DNA of 64,000 nucleotides, taken from DATJKD01 sp963728295 (GTDB lineage Bacteria > Pseudomonadota > Gammaproteobacteria > Steroidobacterales > Steroidobacteraceae). The position numbers and the translations under genes are program-made. The notes below the pieces were generated by a model. That model had not been told where the DNA came from. It ran no database searches and saw nothing but the letters and a program-made list of their open reading frames with translations. The stretch's first letter is position 1. Each line of letters starts with the position of its first letter. Of the stretch, positions 1 through 9,594 are shown piece by piece. Where the stretch lies: the NCBI GenBank assembly GCA_963728295.1, contig CAVSKB010000019.1:124001-188000 (forward strand), read 5' to 3'.

Positions 1-198
1 CGCGCTGACGTTTGCTAGCTAGCGTGCATGAGTAAGGCTGCGCGGCTTGCCCGCCGCTGCTAAATCATTAGACAACAGGCGCGTAGGACTATTTCAGAGA
101 AAAGGTTGTCGGGCGCGTTTCCCGCCACCCCTACGAATCATGCACTTGTGTGCGAGACATTAGGCGTTGTGCGCCAATCCTAAGACTTGAAAATACGC
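1..198. other. Non-coding stretch downstream of serS
   Basis: This stretch lies beyond the serS stop codon and runs to the window edge. It looks less GC-rich than its surroundings and contains a GCTAGCTAGC palindrome near its left end. I see no open frame that looks like a protein, no tRNA cloverleaf and no hairpin with a T-tract that would end serS. Confidence 0.4.
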
Positions 199-1481
199 CT
201 ACAGATGCGTGCTCTCAGCGCCGCCCATGTACGGCTTGAGTGCGGCCGGCACGCTTACGCTTCCATCGGCCTGCTGGTTGTTTTCGAGCACTGCGATGAG
301 GGCGCGACCCACCGCGACCCCGGAGCCGTTCAGCGTATGGACAGGCTCGGTCTTTCCCGTCGCGGGATTTCGCCACCGCGCCTGCATCCGCCGCGCCTGG
401 AACGCTTCGCAGTTGCTGCACGAGGAAATCTCGCGATACGCCTGCTGCCCCGGCAGCCACACCTCCAGGTCGTAGGTCTTGGCGCTCTGGAATCCGACGT
501 CGCCGCTGCAGAGCGCGACGACCCGATAAGGCAGTTCCAGACCCTGCAGCACCTGCTCGGCGTGGCCGGTCAGCTCCTCGAGCGCCGCGTAGGAATCCTC
601 GGGCCGGACGATCTGCACCAGCTCGACTTTCTCGAACTGGTGTTGACGGATCATGCCGCGGGTGTCCTTCCCGTGCGAGCCGGCCTCGGCACGAAAGCAC
701 GGCGTGTGCGCCACGTACTTCCGAGGCAGCGAGGCCGCCTCGACAATCGTCTCGCGCACGAGGTTCGTCACCGGCACTTCGGCCGTCGGGATCAGGAAGC
801 GCTCCTGCTCGTCCGAAACGATGCGGAAGAGATCGGCCTCGAACTTCGGCAGCTGGCCGGTTCCAATCAGCGCGGGCCGCCCGACGAGATAGGGCACGTA
901 CACTTCCACATATCCGTGCCGGCTCGTGTGCAGGTCGAGCATGTACTGGATCAGCGCGCGGTGCAGACGCGCGAACGCGCCCGTGAGCACAGCGAATCGC
1001 GCGCCGGCGATTCTCGCCGCCGCTTCGAGGTCGAGCATCCCGGCCTTCTCGCCGAGGGCGACGTGGTCGAGCGGTGTGAAAGGCGAACGAGCGCGGCTCG
1101 CCCCAGCGGCGCAGCTCGACGTTCGCGGTCTCATCGCGGCCTTCCGGTACGGAGTCGTGCAGCAGGTTCGGCAGCGTGAGCACCAGCGCGTCGAACTCCT
1201 CCTGCACGCGGCTGAGGTCGTCATCCAGGGCCTCGAGCTCCTTCGCGAGCGCTTCGCCCTGCGCGAGGAGCGGCGCGATGTCCCGGCCCTCGGCCTTGGC
1301 CTTGCCGACGGTCTTCGCGTGGGCGTTCCGTGCCGCGCGGACCTCGTCCGCCGCAACCTGGAGGCTCTTTCGCCGCTCCTCCAGTGCTCGGAAGCGCGCC
1401 AGGTCGAGCGCGAAGCCGCGCCGCGCGAGATTGCGCGCCGACGCCCTCGGGGTCTGTTCTCAACAGACGACTGTCCAGCAT
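199..1481 (-). CDS. serS: Seryl-tRNA synthetase (two apparent frameshifts)
   Basis: Class II aminoacyl-tRNA synthetase that charges tRNA-Ser (and tRNA-Sec) with serine in the cytoplasm. The start MLDSRLLRTDPEGV, an ATG closely preceded by GGAGG, is the family N-terminus. It leads into the coiled-coil arm (QVAADE, ARNAHAKTVGKAKAEG), and the catalytic core shows motif 2 (FRAEAGSHGKDTRGMIR) and motif 3 (GRALIAVLENNQ). The reading frame breaks near 1437 (extra G) and near 1079 (extra T in a TTT run). Joined, the product is about 426 residues, the normal length. An essential gene cannot be broken twice, so I treat both as sequence errors. It follows rarA directly on the same strand, as in many gammaproteobacteria. 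Confidence 0.93.
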
Positions 1482-2805
1482 CCTCCCTCCATCATATTCC
1501 TGCCGCCGCCGGGCGAGTGCCTCGGCGATCTTGATCTCTAGTCCGCGCGGCACCGGGCTCATAGTACCGGCGCGCTGGCAGATCATCGGGAAAATAGCGT
1601 TTCGCCCGCGGCAAACGCGTCCGGCTCGTCGTGCGCGTACCGATATCCCTTGCCGTAACCGAGCCCTTTCATGAGGCCAGTCGGCGCATTTCGCAGCCGC
1701 AGCGGCACCTCGAGCGTGCCCTGTTCCTGCGCGTCGGCCATCGCGGCCTTGAAGGCGGCGTACACGGCATTGCTCTTCGCGGCGCAGGCCATGAACACCA
1801 CGGCCTGCGCGATGCGCGAGCTCGCCTTCGGGACTGCCGAGCCGCTCGTACACTTCGCACGCCTCGAGCGCGACCGTGAGCGCGCGTGGATCGGCATTGC
1901 CGATGTCCTCGGACGCCATGCGCAGCACGCGCCGGGCGATGTAGCGTGGATCGCAGCCGCCGTCGAGCATCCGGCAGAGCCAGTAGAGCGAGGCGTCCGG
2001 GTCGGAGCCGCGCACAGCCTTGTGCAGCGCCGAGATCTGATCGTAGAAAAGCTCCCCCTGCTTGTCGAAGCGGCGATAGCCGCCCGCCGAGACTTCGGCG
2101 GCGATGGCTTCCGTCACCGTGCCGTCGCCCGCGCGTGCCAGATCGAGCGCGACCTCGAGCAGGTTCAGGCCGCGCCGCGCATCGCCATCGGCGGCGCGTG
2201 AGATCAGCTCGAGAGCTGCGGCGTCGGCCGTGACCGGTCCATTGGCCTCGCCCTCACGCGCCAGCGCGCGCTCGAGCACCACGCGGATGTCCTCCGCCGA
2301 CAGCGCGCGCAGCACATAGACGCGCGCGCGCGACAGGAGCGCGCTGTTGATCTCGAACGAGGGGTTCTCGGTCGTCGCGCCGATGAAGTAGAGCGTCCCG
2401 TCCTCGACGTAGGGCAGGAACGCGTCCTGCTGCGCCTTGTTGAAACGGTGCACTTCGTCGAGAAACAGGATGGTCGCCCGCTGCGAGCTCGATCGGAGTC
2501 CCTGCGCCTTCTCGACCGCGGCGCGCACATCCTTGACGCCCGCCATCACCGCGGACAGCGCCACGAACTCCGCGTCGCAAGTGCGCGCGACCAGTCGCGC
2601 GAGCGTCGTCTTGCCGGTGCCCGGCGGACCCCAGAGGATCATCGAGTGCAGGCTTCGGCCTTCGATCAGGCCGACGTAGTGGTTTGCCCGGCGCGAGCAG
2701 GTGCGACTGACCGACGAACTCCTCCAGGCTCGCGGGTCGCATCCGGTCCGCGAGCGGTCGCCCGACCTCGGACCCGGCCGGCGACCTCAGATCCGCGCGA
2801 GCCAC
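1482..2805 (-). CDS. rarA: Replication-associated recombination protein A (AAA+ ATPase, frameshifted)
   Basis: RarA/MgsA (WRNIP1 family) is a clamp-loader-like AAA+ ATPase acting at stalled replication forks. The N-terminus carries DRMRPASLEEFVGQSHLL. Then come Walker A GPPGTGKTTLA, Walker B LFLDEVHRFNKAQQDAFLP, the sensor segment GATTENPSFEINSALLSR and the C-terminal MASEDIGNADPRAL. The frame breaks about four times (near 2671, 1823, 1597 and 1556), each explained by one extra base. The start is a GTG lying inside the 3' end of the VanZ-like gene. The true stop cannot be placed: the last readable frame (PRGLEIKIAEALARRRQEYDG) runs without a stop into serS, so another indel is likely. The coordinate 1482 is therefore approximate. 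Confidence 0.88.
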
Positions 2806-3182
2806 GTCTCCAGCCTGTACGGCCAGCTCGCAAGGCCCGCCGCCGCCGCCATCGCGCCGAGACCGATGCCTGCGGCGTTCGCGAGCATGTCACGCGCGTC
2901 GGCGGTGCGGTGCATGTGCATCGCTCCCTGCGCGATCTCGAGCGCAAGGCCCATCCCGAGCAGTGCCAGTGCGCACCAGCGCCAGGTGCGCCGCGGCTGT
3001 AATCCCGCGAACCAAACCATGAGCACGAGGTAGGCGCTCGCGTGCGCCACCTTGTCGGCACCCGGGAAGCGTCCGGGCGCGCCGCCCGGGACGAGGCTCG
3101 AGACGATCACGGCGATGACAAGGGCCACGCCGAGCGCCAGCCAAAGGCGGCGGTGCGCCAGGGGTTGTGGCGCGGCGCTCAC
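2787..3182 (-). CDS. VanZ-like membrane protein
   Basis: Small integral membrane protein of 131 residues with about four hydrophobic segments (residues 14-30, 47-62, 68-86, 102-116). It has the VanZ-family signature DKVAHASAYLVLMVWFAG and a charged loop HMHRTADARDMLANAAG. VanZ proteins are associated with low-level teicoplanin resistance in enterococci, but most bacterial members have no assigned function, so I give none. It starts with GTG overlapping the lolA stop by four bases (GTGA), and its own stop lies 19 bases inside rarA. It is therefore translated within a tight ftsK-lolA-vanZ-rarA chain. Its insertion between lolA and rarA is unlike the usual order. Confidence 0.75.
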   Translation of the reverse strand: MSAAPQPLAHRRLWLALGVALVIAVIVSSLVPGGAPGRFPGADKVAHASAYLVLMVWFAGLQPRRTWRWCALALLGMGLALEIAQGAMHMHRTADARDMLANAAGIGLGAMAAAAGLASWPYRLETWLARI

Positions 3183-3836
3183 GACGCACTGTCCCCGATC
3201 ACGTCCGCACCGGGGGGCGGCTCGAAGCGGAACAGCTTGTCATCGAGCGCCGCGTTGCGCCTGAGGCCCGAAAAGTCGATGCGTGTGGTCTGGCCGAGCT
3301 TGTCGACGAGCTCCATCCCGGCAAGCTCACCGTTGGTTCCCAACGCGAGGCTCACCGATTCGAAATCCGAAGTCGTCCGCCAGTGGCTTCAAGCGGCACC
3401 AGGTCCAGTCACCGTCCTTCTCGACGGACAGCGAATCGAAGCTGTCGGCGATACGCCCGGCGCCCGAGAGCAGCATCGCGGGTGTGGAACCGAGCCCCTC
3501 CTCGAGCCCGCGCACCGTGACCTGCTGCAGGTCGGAATCGTAGAGCCAGAGCTTTCGCCCGTCGGCGACGATGACCTGCTGGTAGGGGTCGAGATAGTCC
3601 CAGCGAAACCGGTCGGGCCGGGCGATCGACAGCGTGCCCGTAGCCCGCTCGGTGATGCGGCCTTCGCGATCGCGGACCGCCTGCACGAACGACGCCGACA
3701 GTGTCTTGACGCCTGACAGATAGCTCGCGACGCAAGTGACGGCATCGTCCGCCGCGTGCGCCGCGCCTGCGAGCGTCAGGCCCGCGACGGCCGCGGAGCA
3801 TGCGCGTAGAGCCGCCCTTGTGACCTGCGATCTCAC
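3179..3836 (-). CDS. lolA: Outer-membrane lipoprotein carrier protein LolA (one apparent frameshift)
   Basis: LolA is the periplasmic chaperone that takes lipoproteins from LolCDE to LolB at the outer membrane. A signal peptide (residues 1-28, ending GAAHA) is followed by a mature start with SYLSGVKTLSASFVQ. The LolA strands follow: GTLSIARPDRFRWDYLDPYQQVIVADG (in two stretches) and LWLYDSDLQQVTV. The frame breaks near 3362 at a TTT run. Beyond it the expected end continues with SVSLALGTNGELAGMELVD, then IDFSGLRRNAALDDKLFRF. Joined length is about 218 residues, normal for LolA. The GTG start overlaps the ftsK stop (GTGA) and the stop overlaps the VanZ-like start, so the three genes are translationally coupled. 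Confidence 0.9.
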
Positions 3837-6159
3837 TCGGCGTCGGGCGGCGGCGGGGCAAGGACTTCGCGGCTGCCGTTGGTCTGCAAGGGGCCGACGA
3901 GCCCCGCGGCTTCCATCGTCTCGATCATGCGTGCGGCGCGGTTGTAGCCGATCTTGAGTCGCCGCTGCACACCCGAGATCGAGGCCTTGCGGCTCTCGGT
4001 GACGATCCGCACCGCCTCGTCGTAGAGCGGGTCCTGCTCCGCGTCGACGCCCTCCTCGCCGATGGCCTCGCCCGGCTCGCCCGGCAGACCCGGGATCGGC
4101 GCCGAGGGTCCGTCGAGGATCTCGTCGACATACATCGGTGGCTTCGTGCCGCGGAGCGAACCCACCACCCGATGCACTTCCTGGTCGGAGACGAAGGCGC
4201 CGTGCACGCGCACCGGCACCGAAGTGCCGGGCTGCAGGAACAGCATGTCGCCGTGACCGAGCAGCGACTCCGCGCCGCTCTGGTCGAGGATGGTGCGCGA
4301 ATCGACCTTGGCCGACACCTGGAAGGCGATGCGGGTCGGGATGTTGGCCTTGATGAGACCCGTAATCACGTCGACCGATGGGCGCTGCGTGGCAAGGATC
4401 AGGTGGATCCCGGAGGCGCGCGCCTTCTGTGCAAGGCGTGTGATCAGCTCCTCGACCCTCTTGCCGACGATCAACATCATGTCGGCCAGCTCGTCGACGA
4501 TCACCACCACGTAGGGCAGCGGCTCGAGCAGCGGCACGGTCTGCGGATCTCCGCCGGGCGGCAGGCGCTTCATCTCGATCGGGTCGCGGAGCGGCCGGCC
4601 CGCCTCGTTCGCCTCCTGGATCTTGCGGTTAAAGCCGACGAGGTTGCGCACGCCGGTCGCGGCCATGAGTTGATAGCGCCGCTCCATCTCCGCGACGCAC
4701 CAGCGCAGCGCGTTCGCCGCCTGCTTCATGTCCGTCACGACGGGCGCGAGCAGGTGCGGGATGCCCTCGTATACGGAGAGCTCCAGCATCTTCGGGTCGA
4801 TCATGATCAGCCGTACGTGCTCGGCCGAGGACTTGTACAGCAGCGACAGCACCATCGCGTTGACGGCGGTCGACTTGCCCGAACCGGTCGTGCCGCCGAC
4901 CAGCAGATGCGGCATGCGCGTCAGGTCGGCGACCACCGGTGCGCCGCCGATGTCCTTGCCGAGCACCAGCGCGAGCGGCGAGGCGAGCTCGTCGTAGGCC
5001 TTGCTCTTGATGATCTCGCCCAGCGTCACGATCTCGCGCGCCTCGTTCGGAATCTCGAGACCCATGGTCGACTTGCCAGGGATGATCTCGACAACGCGCA
5101 CGCTGATCGCGGAAAGAGAGCGCGCCAGGTCCTTCGCGAGATTCGAGATCTGGCTCACCTTCACACCGGGGGCGGGCCTGAGCTCGAAACGCGTGATTAC
5201 CGGCCCAGGATGCACCTCGACGACCTCGGCTTCGACGCCGAAGTCGCGCAGCTTGAGCTCGACCAGCCGCGACATCGCCTCGAGCGCCTCGGCGGAATAT
5301 CCGCCCTGGCGTGGCGGCGCGTCGTCGAGCAGCGACAGCGGCGGCAGCGCGGTGGAGCCTGGCTTCTCGAACAGCGGAACCTGCCGCTCCTTCTCGACGC
5401 GCTCGCTTTTCTCGACCCGGGGCGCGACAGGCTCGATCTTCGGCGGCTTGCGCTCGGCGACTTTCTTCTGCTCCTCGCGCACCACTTCCGCGCGCGCCTG
5501 CTTGACCTCGCGGCCGGCCTTGACGTCGCGCGCGGTGGAGAGCCGGTCGCGAATCCAGGACAGGCTGTCGAGCACGCCGTGCCCGATGCGGTCCATCGCC
5601 CCGAGCCACGACACACCCGTAAAGAGCGATACCGATCCAAGCCACACCGCGAGCAGGAGCAGCGTCGCGCCCAGGAAGCTCATCGCCGGAAGCGAGGCCA
5701 TCGCCCAGCATCGAGCCAAGCACGCCGCCGGCCGTATTCGGGTAGTCGCCTGGCGCGAAGTGCAGCGTCGCGAGCCCGCAACTGCTCGCGAGCGCGAGCA
5801 GGAACCCGAGACCGCGAAAACCGAGCGAGCGTCGGTTGGTCGTCTCGAAGCCGCTGCGCCCCTGGAAGAGCGCCCAGCCCGCCACGCCGAGCAATACCGG
5901 GAACAGGAAGGCCGGTGCAGCCAAACAGCACGAACAGCAGGTCCGAGATCCAGGCGCCGAACGGTCCGATCAAGTTAGTGACCGGGCCCGGTTGCCCGGT
6001 CGAGGAGAATGCCGGGTCGGACCGGTCGTAGCTCGCGAGCGCGACGAACAGGATCAGCGCGAACGCGCCGAAGATCCAGAAGGCGCTTTCGCGCAGGCCA
6101 CGCGCCACCACCGCGGACAGGACGCCCGCTTCGGCGTGTTTTACATCAGCTCTCGCCAC
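3833..6159 (-). CDS. ftsK: DNA translocase FtsK (two apparent frameshifts)
   Basis: Septal DNA pump that couples chromosome dimer resolution and segregation to division. The joined product is about 774 residues. It has an N-terminal membrane domain with four predicted helices (ESAFWIFGAFALILFVALAS; APAFLFPVLLGVAGWALF; a third in GLGFLLALASSCGLATL; a fourth in SFLGATLLLLAVWLGSVSLF). A short charged linker follows, then the RecA-like motor with Walker A GGTTGSGKSTAVN and VVIVDELADMMLIVGK. The end is a gamma winged helix (SISGVQRRLKIGYNRAARMIE). Breaks near 5925 and 5684 each fit one extra G. The linker is short compared with the E. coli protein. A GTG start gives the full N-terminus. Divergent from trxB. 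Confidence 0.93.
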
Positions 6160-6488
6160 TAGACATCACTCAGTGCCTAAAGACCCGATTATAAGCTCAT
6201 GAAATCCTGAGGGTTCAATCGCCTGGCGCCGCACTCCACCGGGCCAGCGTGTCTGCCGATCTATTGCCATGCCGGACGGCGCTTTGCCGGCGCGGCGGGA
6301 GTTGCTTACCATGCCGCCCCTTTCGGCTGGCGGCCGACCACCGGCCGCTCGGGAAACGACAGAGCCCGCATCTGAAAGTTCGCCCTTTAGATTCGCGACC
6401 GAGCCCCTGGGCGGTGCCCGGCGAGTCTGGCCCTGAGCGGATCAACGGCGACGCGATTGCGCACGACTGAAGATAAGGAAAAGTATAC
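6160..6488. other. Intergenic region between ftsK and trxB
   Basis: About 330 bases between two divergently transcribed genes. In E. coli and relatives lrp sits between trxB and ftsK; I see no regulator gene here, only short frames without family signatures. It should hold the promoters of both genes. The ftsK side has a convincing -10 (separate entry). On the trxB side the only clear signal is the AAGGAAAAG ribosome-binding site a few bases before the ATG. Confidence 0.6.
6188..6218 (-). promoter_or_regulatory. Candidate sigma-70 promoter of ftsK
   Basis: On the minus strand a perfect TATAAT (6188-6193) lies 29 bases before the ftsK GTG. A TTGAAC (6213-6218) sits 19 bases further upstream. 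The -10 is convincing. The -35 spacing is slightly long. Confidence 0.5.
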
Positions 6489-7451
6489 ATGAGCGGCCCC
6501 CGACACTCGCGGCTGATCATCCTCGGCTCCGGACCCGCCGGATACTCCGCTGCCGTGTATGCCGCGCGCGCCAATCGCAGGCCGCTCCTCATCACAGGGC
6601 TCGAGCAGGGCGGCCAGCTCATGACCACGACCGACGTCGACAACTGGCCGGGCGACGTCCACGGTCTGACGGGCCCCGTCCTGATGGAACGCATGAAGGA
6701 ACACGCGCTGCGGTTCGACACCGAGCTCGTGAACGATCACATCCACACGGTCGACTTGCAGACGCGGCCGTACCGCCTCGATGGCGACGCCGCCATGTAT
6801 ACCTGCGACGCGCTCATCATCGCGACGGGCGCGAGCGCGAAGTACCTGGGGCTCGAATCGGAGCAGGCATTCCGCGGTCGTGGCGTCTCGGCGTGCGCCA
6901 CCTGCGACGGGTTCTTCTTCCGTGGCCAGCGCGTCGCGGTGATCGGCGGCGGCAACACCGCGGTCGAGGAGGCGCTTTACCTGTCGAACATCGCCTCTCA
7001 CGTGACCCTCGTTCACCGGCGCGACAAGCTCCGTGCCGAGAAGATCCTCCAGGACCGGCTGTTCGAGCGCGAGCGCGCCGGCGTCGTGGAACTTCTCTGG
7101 AACCACACCGTGGAGGAGATCCTGGGCGACGATTCGGGCGTGACGGGCGTGCGCCTCGCGACGACCGAGCGCAGGCGCGCGCGCGAGCTCGCGGTGACCG
7201 GGGTGTTCATCGCGGTCGGGCATACGCCGAACACCGGGATCTTCGCGGGTCAGGTAGACATGGTCGGTGGCTACATCATCGTGCGCTCGGGGAGCGAGGG
7301 GATGTCGACCGCGACCAGCGTGCCGGGAGTATTCGCCGCCGGAGATGTCGCCGATCACGTATACCGTCAGGCCGTCACGTCCGCGGGCACGGGCTGCATG
7401 GCCGCGCTCGACGCGGACAAGTACCTGGACGAGCTCGACGCGCGCGGCTGA
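6489..7451 (+). CDS. trxB: Thioredoxin-disulfide reductase
   Basis: Cytoplasmic flavoenzyme that passes NADPH electrons to thioredoxin. It is 320 residues, the normal size. The N-terminal FAD-binding motif is GSGPAGYSAA (residues 13-22). The redox-active pair is Cys136 and Cys139 in SACATCDGFFF, and an NADPH-binding motif GGGNTAVEEALYLS follows. The C-terminal FAD segment is GVFAAGDVADHVYRQAVTSA. The ATG is preceded by AAGGAAAAG. The frame is uninterrupted. The acyltransferase gene begins six bases after the stop, so trxB probably heads an operon with it and aat. Confidence 0.97.
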   Translation: MSGPRHSRLIILGSGPAGYSAAVYAARANRRPLLITGLEQGGQLMTTTDVDNWPGDVHGLTGPVLMERMKEHALRFDTELVNDHIHTVDLQTRPYRLDGDAAMYTCDALIIATGASAKYLGLESEQAFRGRGVSACATCDGFFFRGQRVAVIGGGNTAVEEALYLSNIASHVTLVHRRDKLRAEKILQDRLFERERAGVVELLWNHTVEEILGDDSGVTGVRLATTERRRARELAVTGVFIAVGHTPNTGIFAGQVDMVGGYIIVRSGSEGMSTATSVPGVFAAGDVADHVYRQAVTSAGTGCMAALDADKYLDELDARG

Positions 7452-7457
7452 ACGACC

Positions 7458-8615
7458 GTGTCGGCGATGCGCGCGACGGCGCAATGGATCGAACGCATCG
7501 CCGGGGTCGCGGCCAGCGAGTGGGATGCGCTCGATTCCACCGGCAATCCCTTCGTCCGGCACGCGTTCCTTGCGACGCTCGAGGACACGGGTTGCGTGGG
7601 TGGTGACACGGGATGGTCGCCGCGTCACCTGCTGCTCCGGGACGACGCCGGCCGGCTGGTAGGCGCGGTGCCAGCGTATGAGAAGCAGCACTCCTGGGGC
7701 GAGTTCGTTTTCGACTGGCACTGGGCGCAGGCGTACGCGCGGCTGGGTCTCGATTACTATCCGAAGCTCCTTTCAGCCATCCCCTTCACGCCGGTGACCG
7801 GCCCCCGCCTGCTGCTCCGCGGCGACGCGTTCCCGTCCGCGCGCGGCGCGCTCGTGCGGCTCGTGCTCGAAGCGGTACGCGAATGCGCCTACCCGGGTGT
7901 TCACGTCAATTTCACCACGCCCGCCGACCAGGAAGCGCTGGAGGCGGCCGGCTTTCTCCGCCGCGAGGACTGCCGGTTTCTGTGGCGCAACGCTGCGTAT
8001 CCCGACTTCGAGGCCTTTCTCGCGCGGTTCCGGGCCGACAAGCGCAAGAAGCTCAAGCGCGAGAGACGCCGCGTCGAAGAGGCAGGAGTGACCATCGAGA
8101 CGCTGGGTGGCGAGGACGTCGACAGCGGGCTCTGGAACCAGGTCTTCGCCTTCTCCGAGCGAACGTTTCTGCAGCATGGGAACGCGCACTACCTGAGCGC
8201 GGATTTTCTCGAGCGCGTCGCGTGTGCGATGCCGGGCGCGGTGCTCGTCATGCTCGCGCGCCGGTCGCGTCGGCCGATCGCCGCTGCAATTTTCCTCCGC
8301 GGCGCCGACACTCTGTTTGGTCGTTACTGGGGCGCGTCGGAGAGCGTCGATTGCCTTCATTTCGAGCTCTGCTATTACCAGGGCATTGAATACTGCATCC
8401 GGCACGGCCTCGCCGCGTTCGATCCCGGGACGCAGGGCGAGCACAAGCTCGCACGCGGGTTCGAGCCGACGCTTACGACCTCGGCGCACTGGCTTGCCGA
8501 TGTAAGGCTCAGGCGCGCGATCGAGCGCTATCTCACCGACGAGCGGGCCGCGGTCGCGCACTACCGGGAGTCCTCCGCAGATCACCTGCCCTTTCACCGG
8601 AGCGGGTCGGCGTGA
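7458..8615 (+). CDS. FemAB-like acyltransferase (PF04339/COG3146 family)
   Basis: A 385-residue soluble protein with a GNAT-type double fold. Family landmarks include NPFVRHAFLATLEDTG near the start, the basic helix RADKRKKLKRERRRVEEAG, RYWGASESVDCLHFELCYYQ, and the C-terminal FDPGTQGEHKLARGFEPT. Members are related to FemAB peptidyltransferases, but the substrate is unknown, so only acyltransferase chemistry is inferred. It sits six bases after trxB and its stop overlaps the aat start (GTGA). The three-gene order trxB, this gene, aat suggests one transcript. Start is GTG at 7458; an in-frame ATG nine bases later is also possible. Confidence 0.85.
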   Translation: MSAMRATAQWIERIAGVAASEWDALDSTGNPFVRHAFLATLEDTGCVGGDTGWSPRHLLLRDDAGRLVGAVPAYEKQHSWGEFVFDWHWAQAYARLGLDYYPKLLSAIPFTPVTGPRLLLRGDAFPSARGALVRLVLEAVRECAYPGVHVNFTTPADQEALEAAGFLRREDCRFLWRNAAYPDFEAFLARFRADKRKKLKRERRRVEEAGVTIETLGGEDVDSGLWNQVFAFSERTFLQHGNAHYLSADFLERVACAMPGAVLVMLARRSRRPIAAAIFLRGADTLFGRYWGASESVDCLHFELCYYQGIEYCIRHGLAAFDPGTQGEHKLARGFEPTLTTSAHWLADVRLRRAIERYLTDERAAVAHYRESSADHLPFHRSGSA

Positions 8616-9304
8616 TCCCGTGGCTGCGGCCAGGCGATGCGCCGGACGAGTTCCCCCCGGTGGAAACGGCGCTCACCGACCCGAACGGACTGCTCTGCGC
8701 GGGCGGCGATCTGACACCGGCACGTCTGCTGGCGGCGTACCGGCGCGGCATCTTCCCCTGGTACGCAGCCGGCCAGCCCATCCTGTGGTGGTCGCCTGAC
8801 CCGCGGGCAGTGCTTCGACCGGGGGAGTTTCACGTTTCCCGCAGCCTGGCCCGCACCATGCGCAATCGCGGGTATACGGTCTCGATCGACCGCGCATACG
8901 CGGAGGTAGTCGCGCACTGCGGCGACCGGACGCTGCGACCGGAGGGCACCTGGATCACGCCTGCCATGCGCGACGCCTACCAGCGGCTGCACGAGCTCGG
9001 GTACGCGCATTCAATCGAGACCTGGCGGGGACAGACGCTGATAGGTGGCATCTACGGCGTGGCGCTCGGTCGCGTGTTCTTCGGCGAGTCGATGTTCAGC
9101 CTGGCCAGGGACGCATCGAAGGTCGCCATGGCTCGATTGGTCGAGGATCTGGTCGCCCGCGGGTTCGAGCTGCTCGACTGCCAGATCCCGAGCGCTCACC
9201 TGGCGAGCCTGGGCGCGCGTGCCATACCGCGGCGCCGCTTTGTGGGCTTGCTGCAACAGTGGGTGGACGAGCCGTCGCCGGTCGGTGCGTGGGGCACGCA
9301 TTGA
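8612..9304 (+). CDS. aat: Leucyl/phenylalanyl-tRNA--protein transferase
   Basis: Transfers Leu or Phe from aminoacyl-tRNA to N-terminal Arg or Lys of proteins, creating destabilising N-terminal residues for the N-end rule. It is 230 residues with conserved blocks FPPVETALTDPNGLLCAGGDL, RRGIFPWYAAGQPILWWSPDPR, WITPAMRDAYQRLHELGYAHS and FFGESMFSLARDASKVA. The GTG start overlaps the previous stop by four bases. The N-end-rule adaptor ClpS and the ClpA unfoldase lie 0.6-3 kb away on the opposite strand. Generation and recognition of these degrons are thus encoded together, with infA between. Confidence 0.97.
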   Translation: MIPWLRPGDAPDEFPPVETALTDPNGLLCAGGDLTPARLLAAYRRGIFPWYAAGQPILWWSPDPRAVLRPGEFHVSRSLARTMRNRGYTVSIDRAYAEVVAHCGDRTLRPEGTWITPAMRDAYQRLHELGYAHSIETWRGQTLIGGIYGVALGRVFFGESMFSLARDASKVAMARLVEDLVARGFELLDCQIPSAHLASLGARAIPRRRFVGLLQQWVDEPSPVGAWGTH

Positions 9305-9367
9305 TGTTGCCAATACGCAGCACCTTATGCAGAATTCGCGCCACTTCGGGGGTCCCGCAGAGGATGC

Positions 9368-9586
9368 ATGGCAAAGGAAGACGCAATTCAGATGGAAGGC
9401 AGAGTCGTCGAGACCCTGCCCAACACGACGTTCCGAGTCCAGCTGCAGAACGGCCACATCGTGACCGCCCACATCTCGGGCAAGATGCGCAAGAACTACA
9501 TCAGGATCCTCACGGGCGACACCGTCACCGTGGAGATGACGCCCTACGACCTGTCGAAGGGCCGCATCGTCTACCGCGGCCGCTGA
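9368..9586 (+). CDS. infA: Translation initiation factor IF-1
   Basis: A 72-residue single OB-fold protein that binds the 30S A site during initiation. The sequence is canonical from MAKEDAIQMEG through NTTFRVQLQNGHIVTAHISG and RKNYIRILTGDTVTVEMTPY to GRIVYRGR. A ribosome-binding region (GCAGAGG) precedes the ATG. It converges with clpA with only eight bases between the two stop codons. The aat-infA-clpA-clpS neighbourhood is common in gammaproteobacteria. Confidence 0.98.
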   Translation: MAKEDAIQMEGRVVETLPNTTFRVQLQNGHIVTAHISGKMRKNYIRILTGDTVTVEMTPYDLSKGRIVYRGR

Positions 9587-9594
9587 TTCGACAC

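Noticed and set aside
1..198. Possible integron attC or attI-like site (ATTAGGCGTTGTGCGCC and nearby TTAGAC)
   Set aside because: The core-site pairs and spacing expected of attC are not present, and no integrase or cassette follows.
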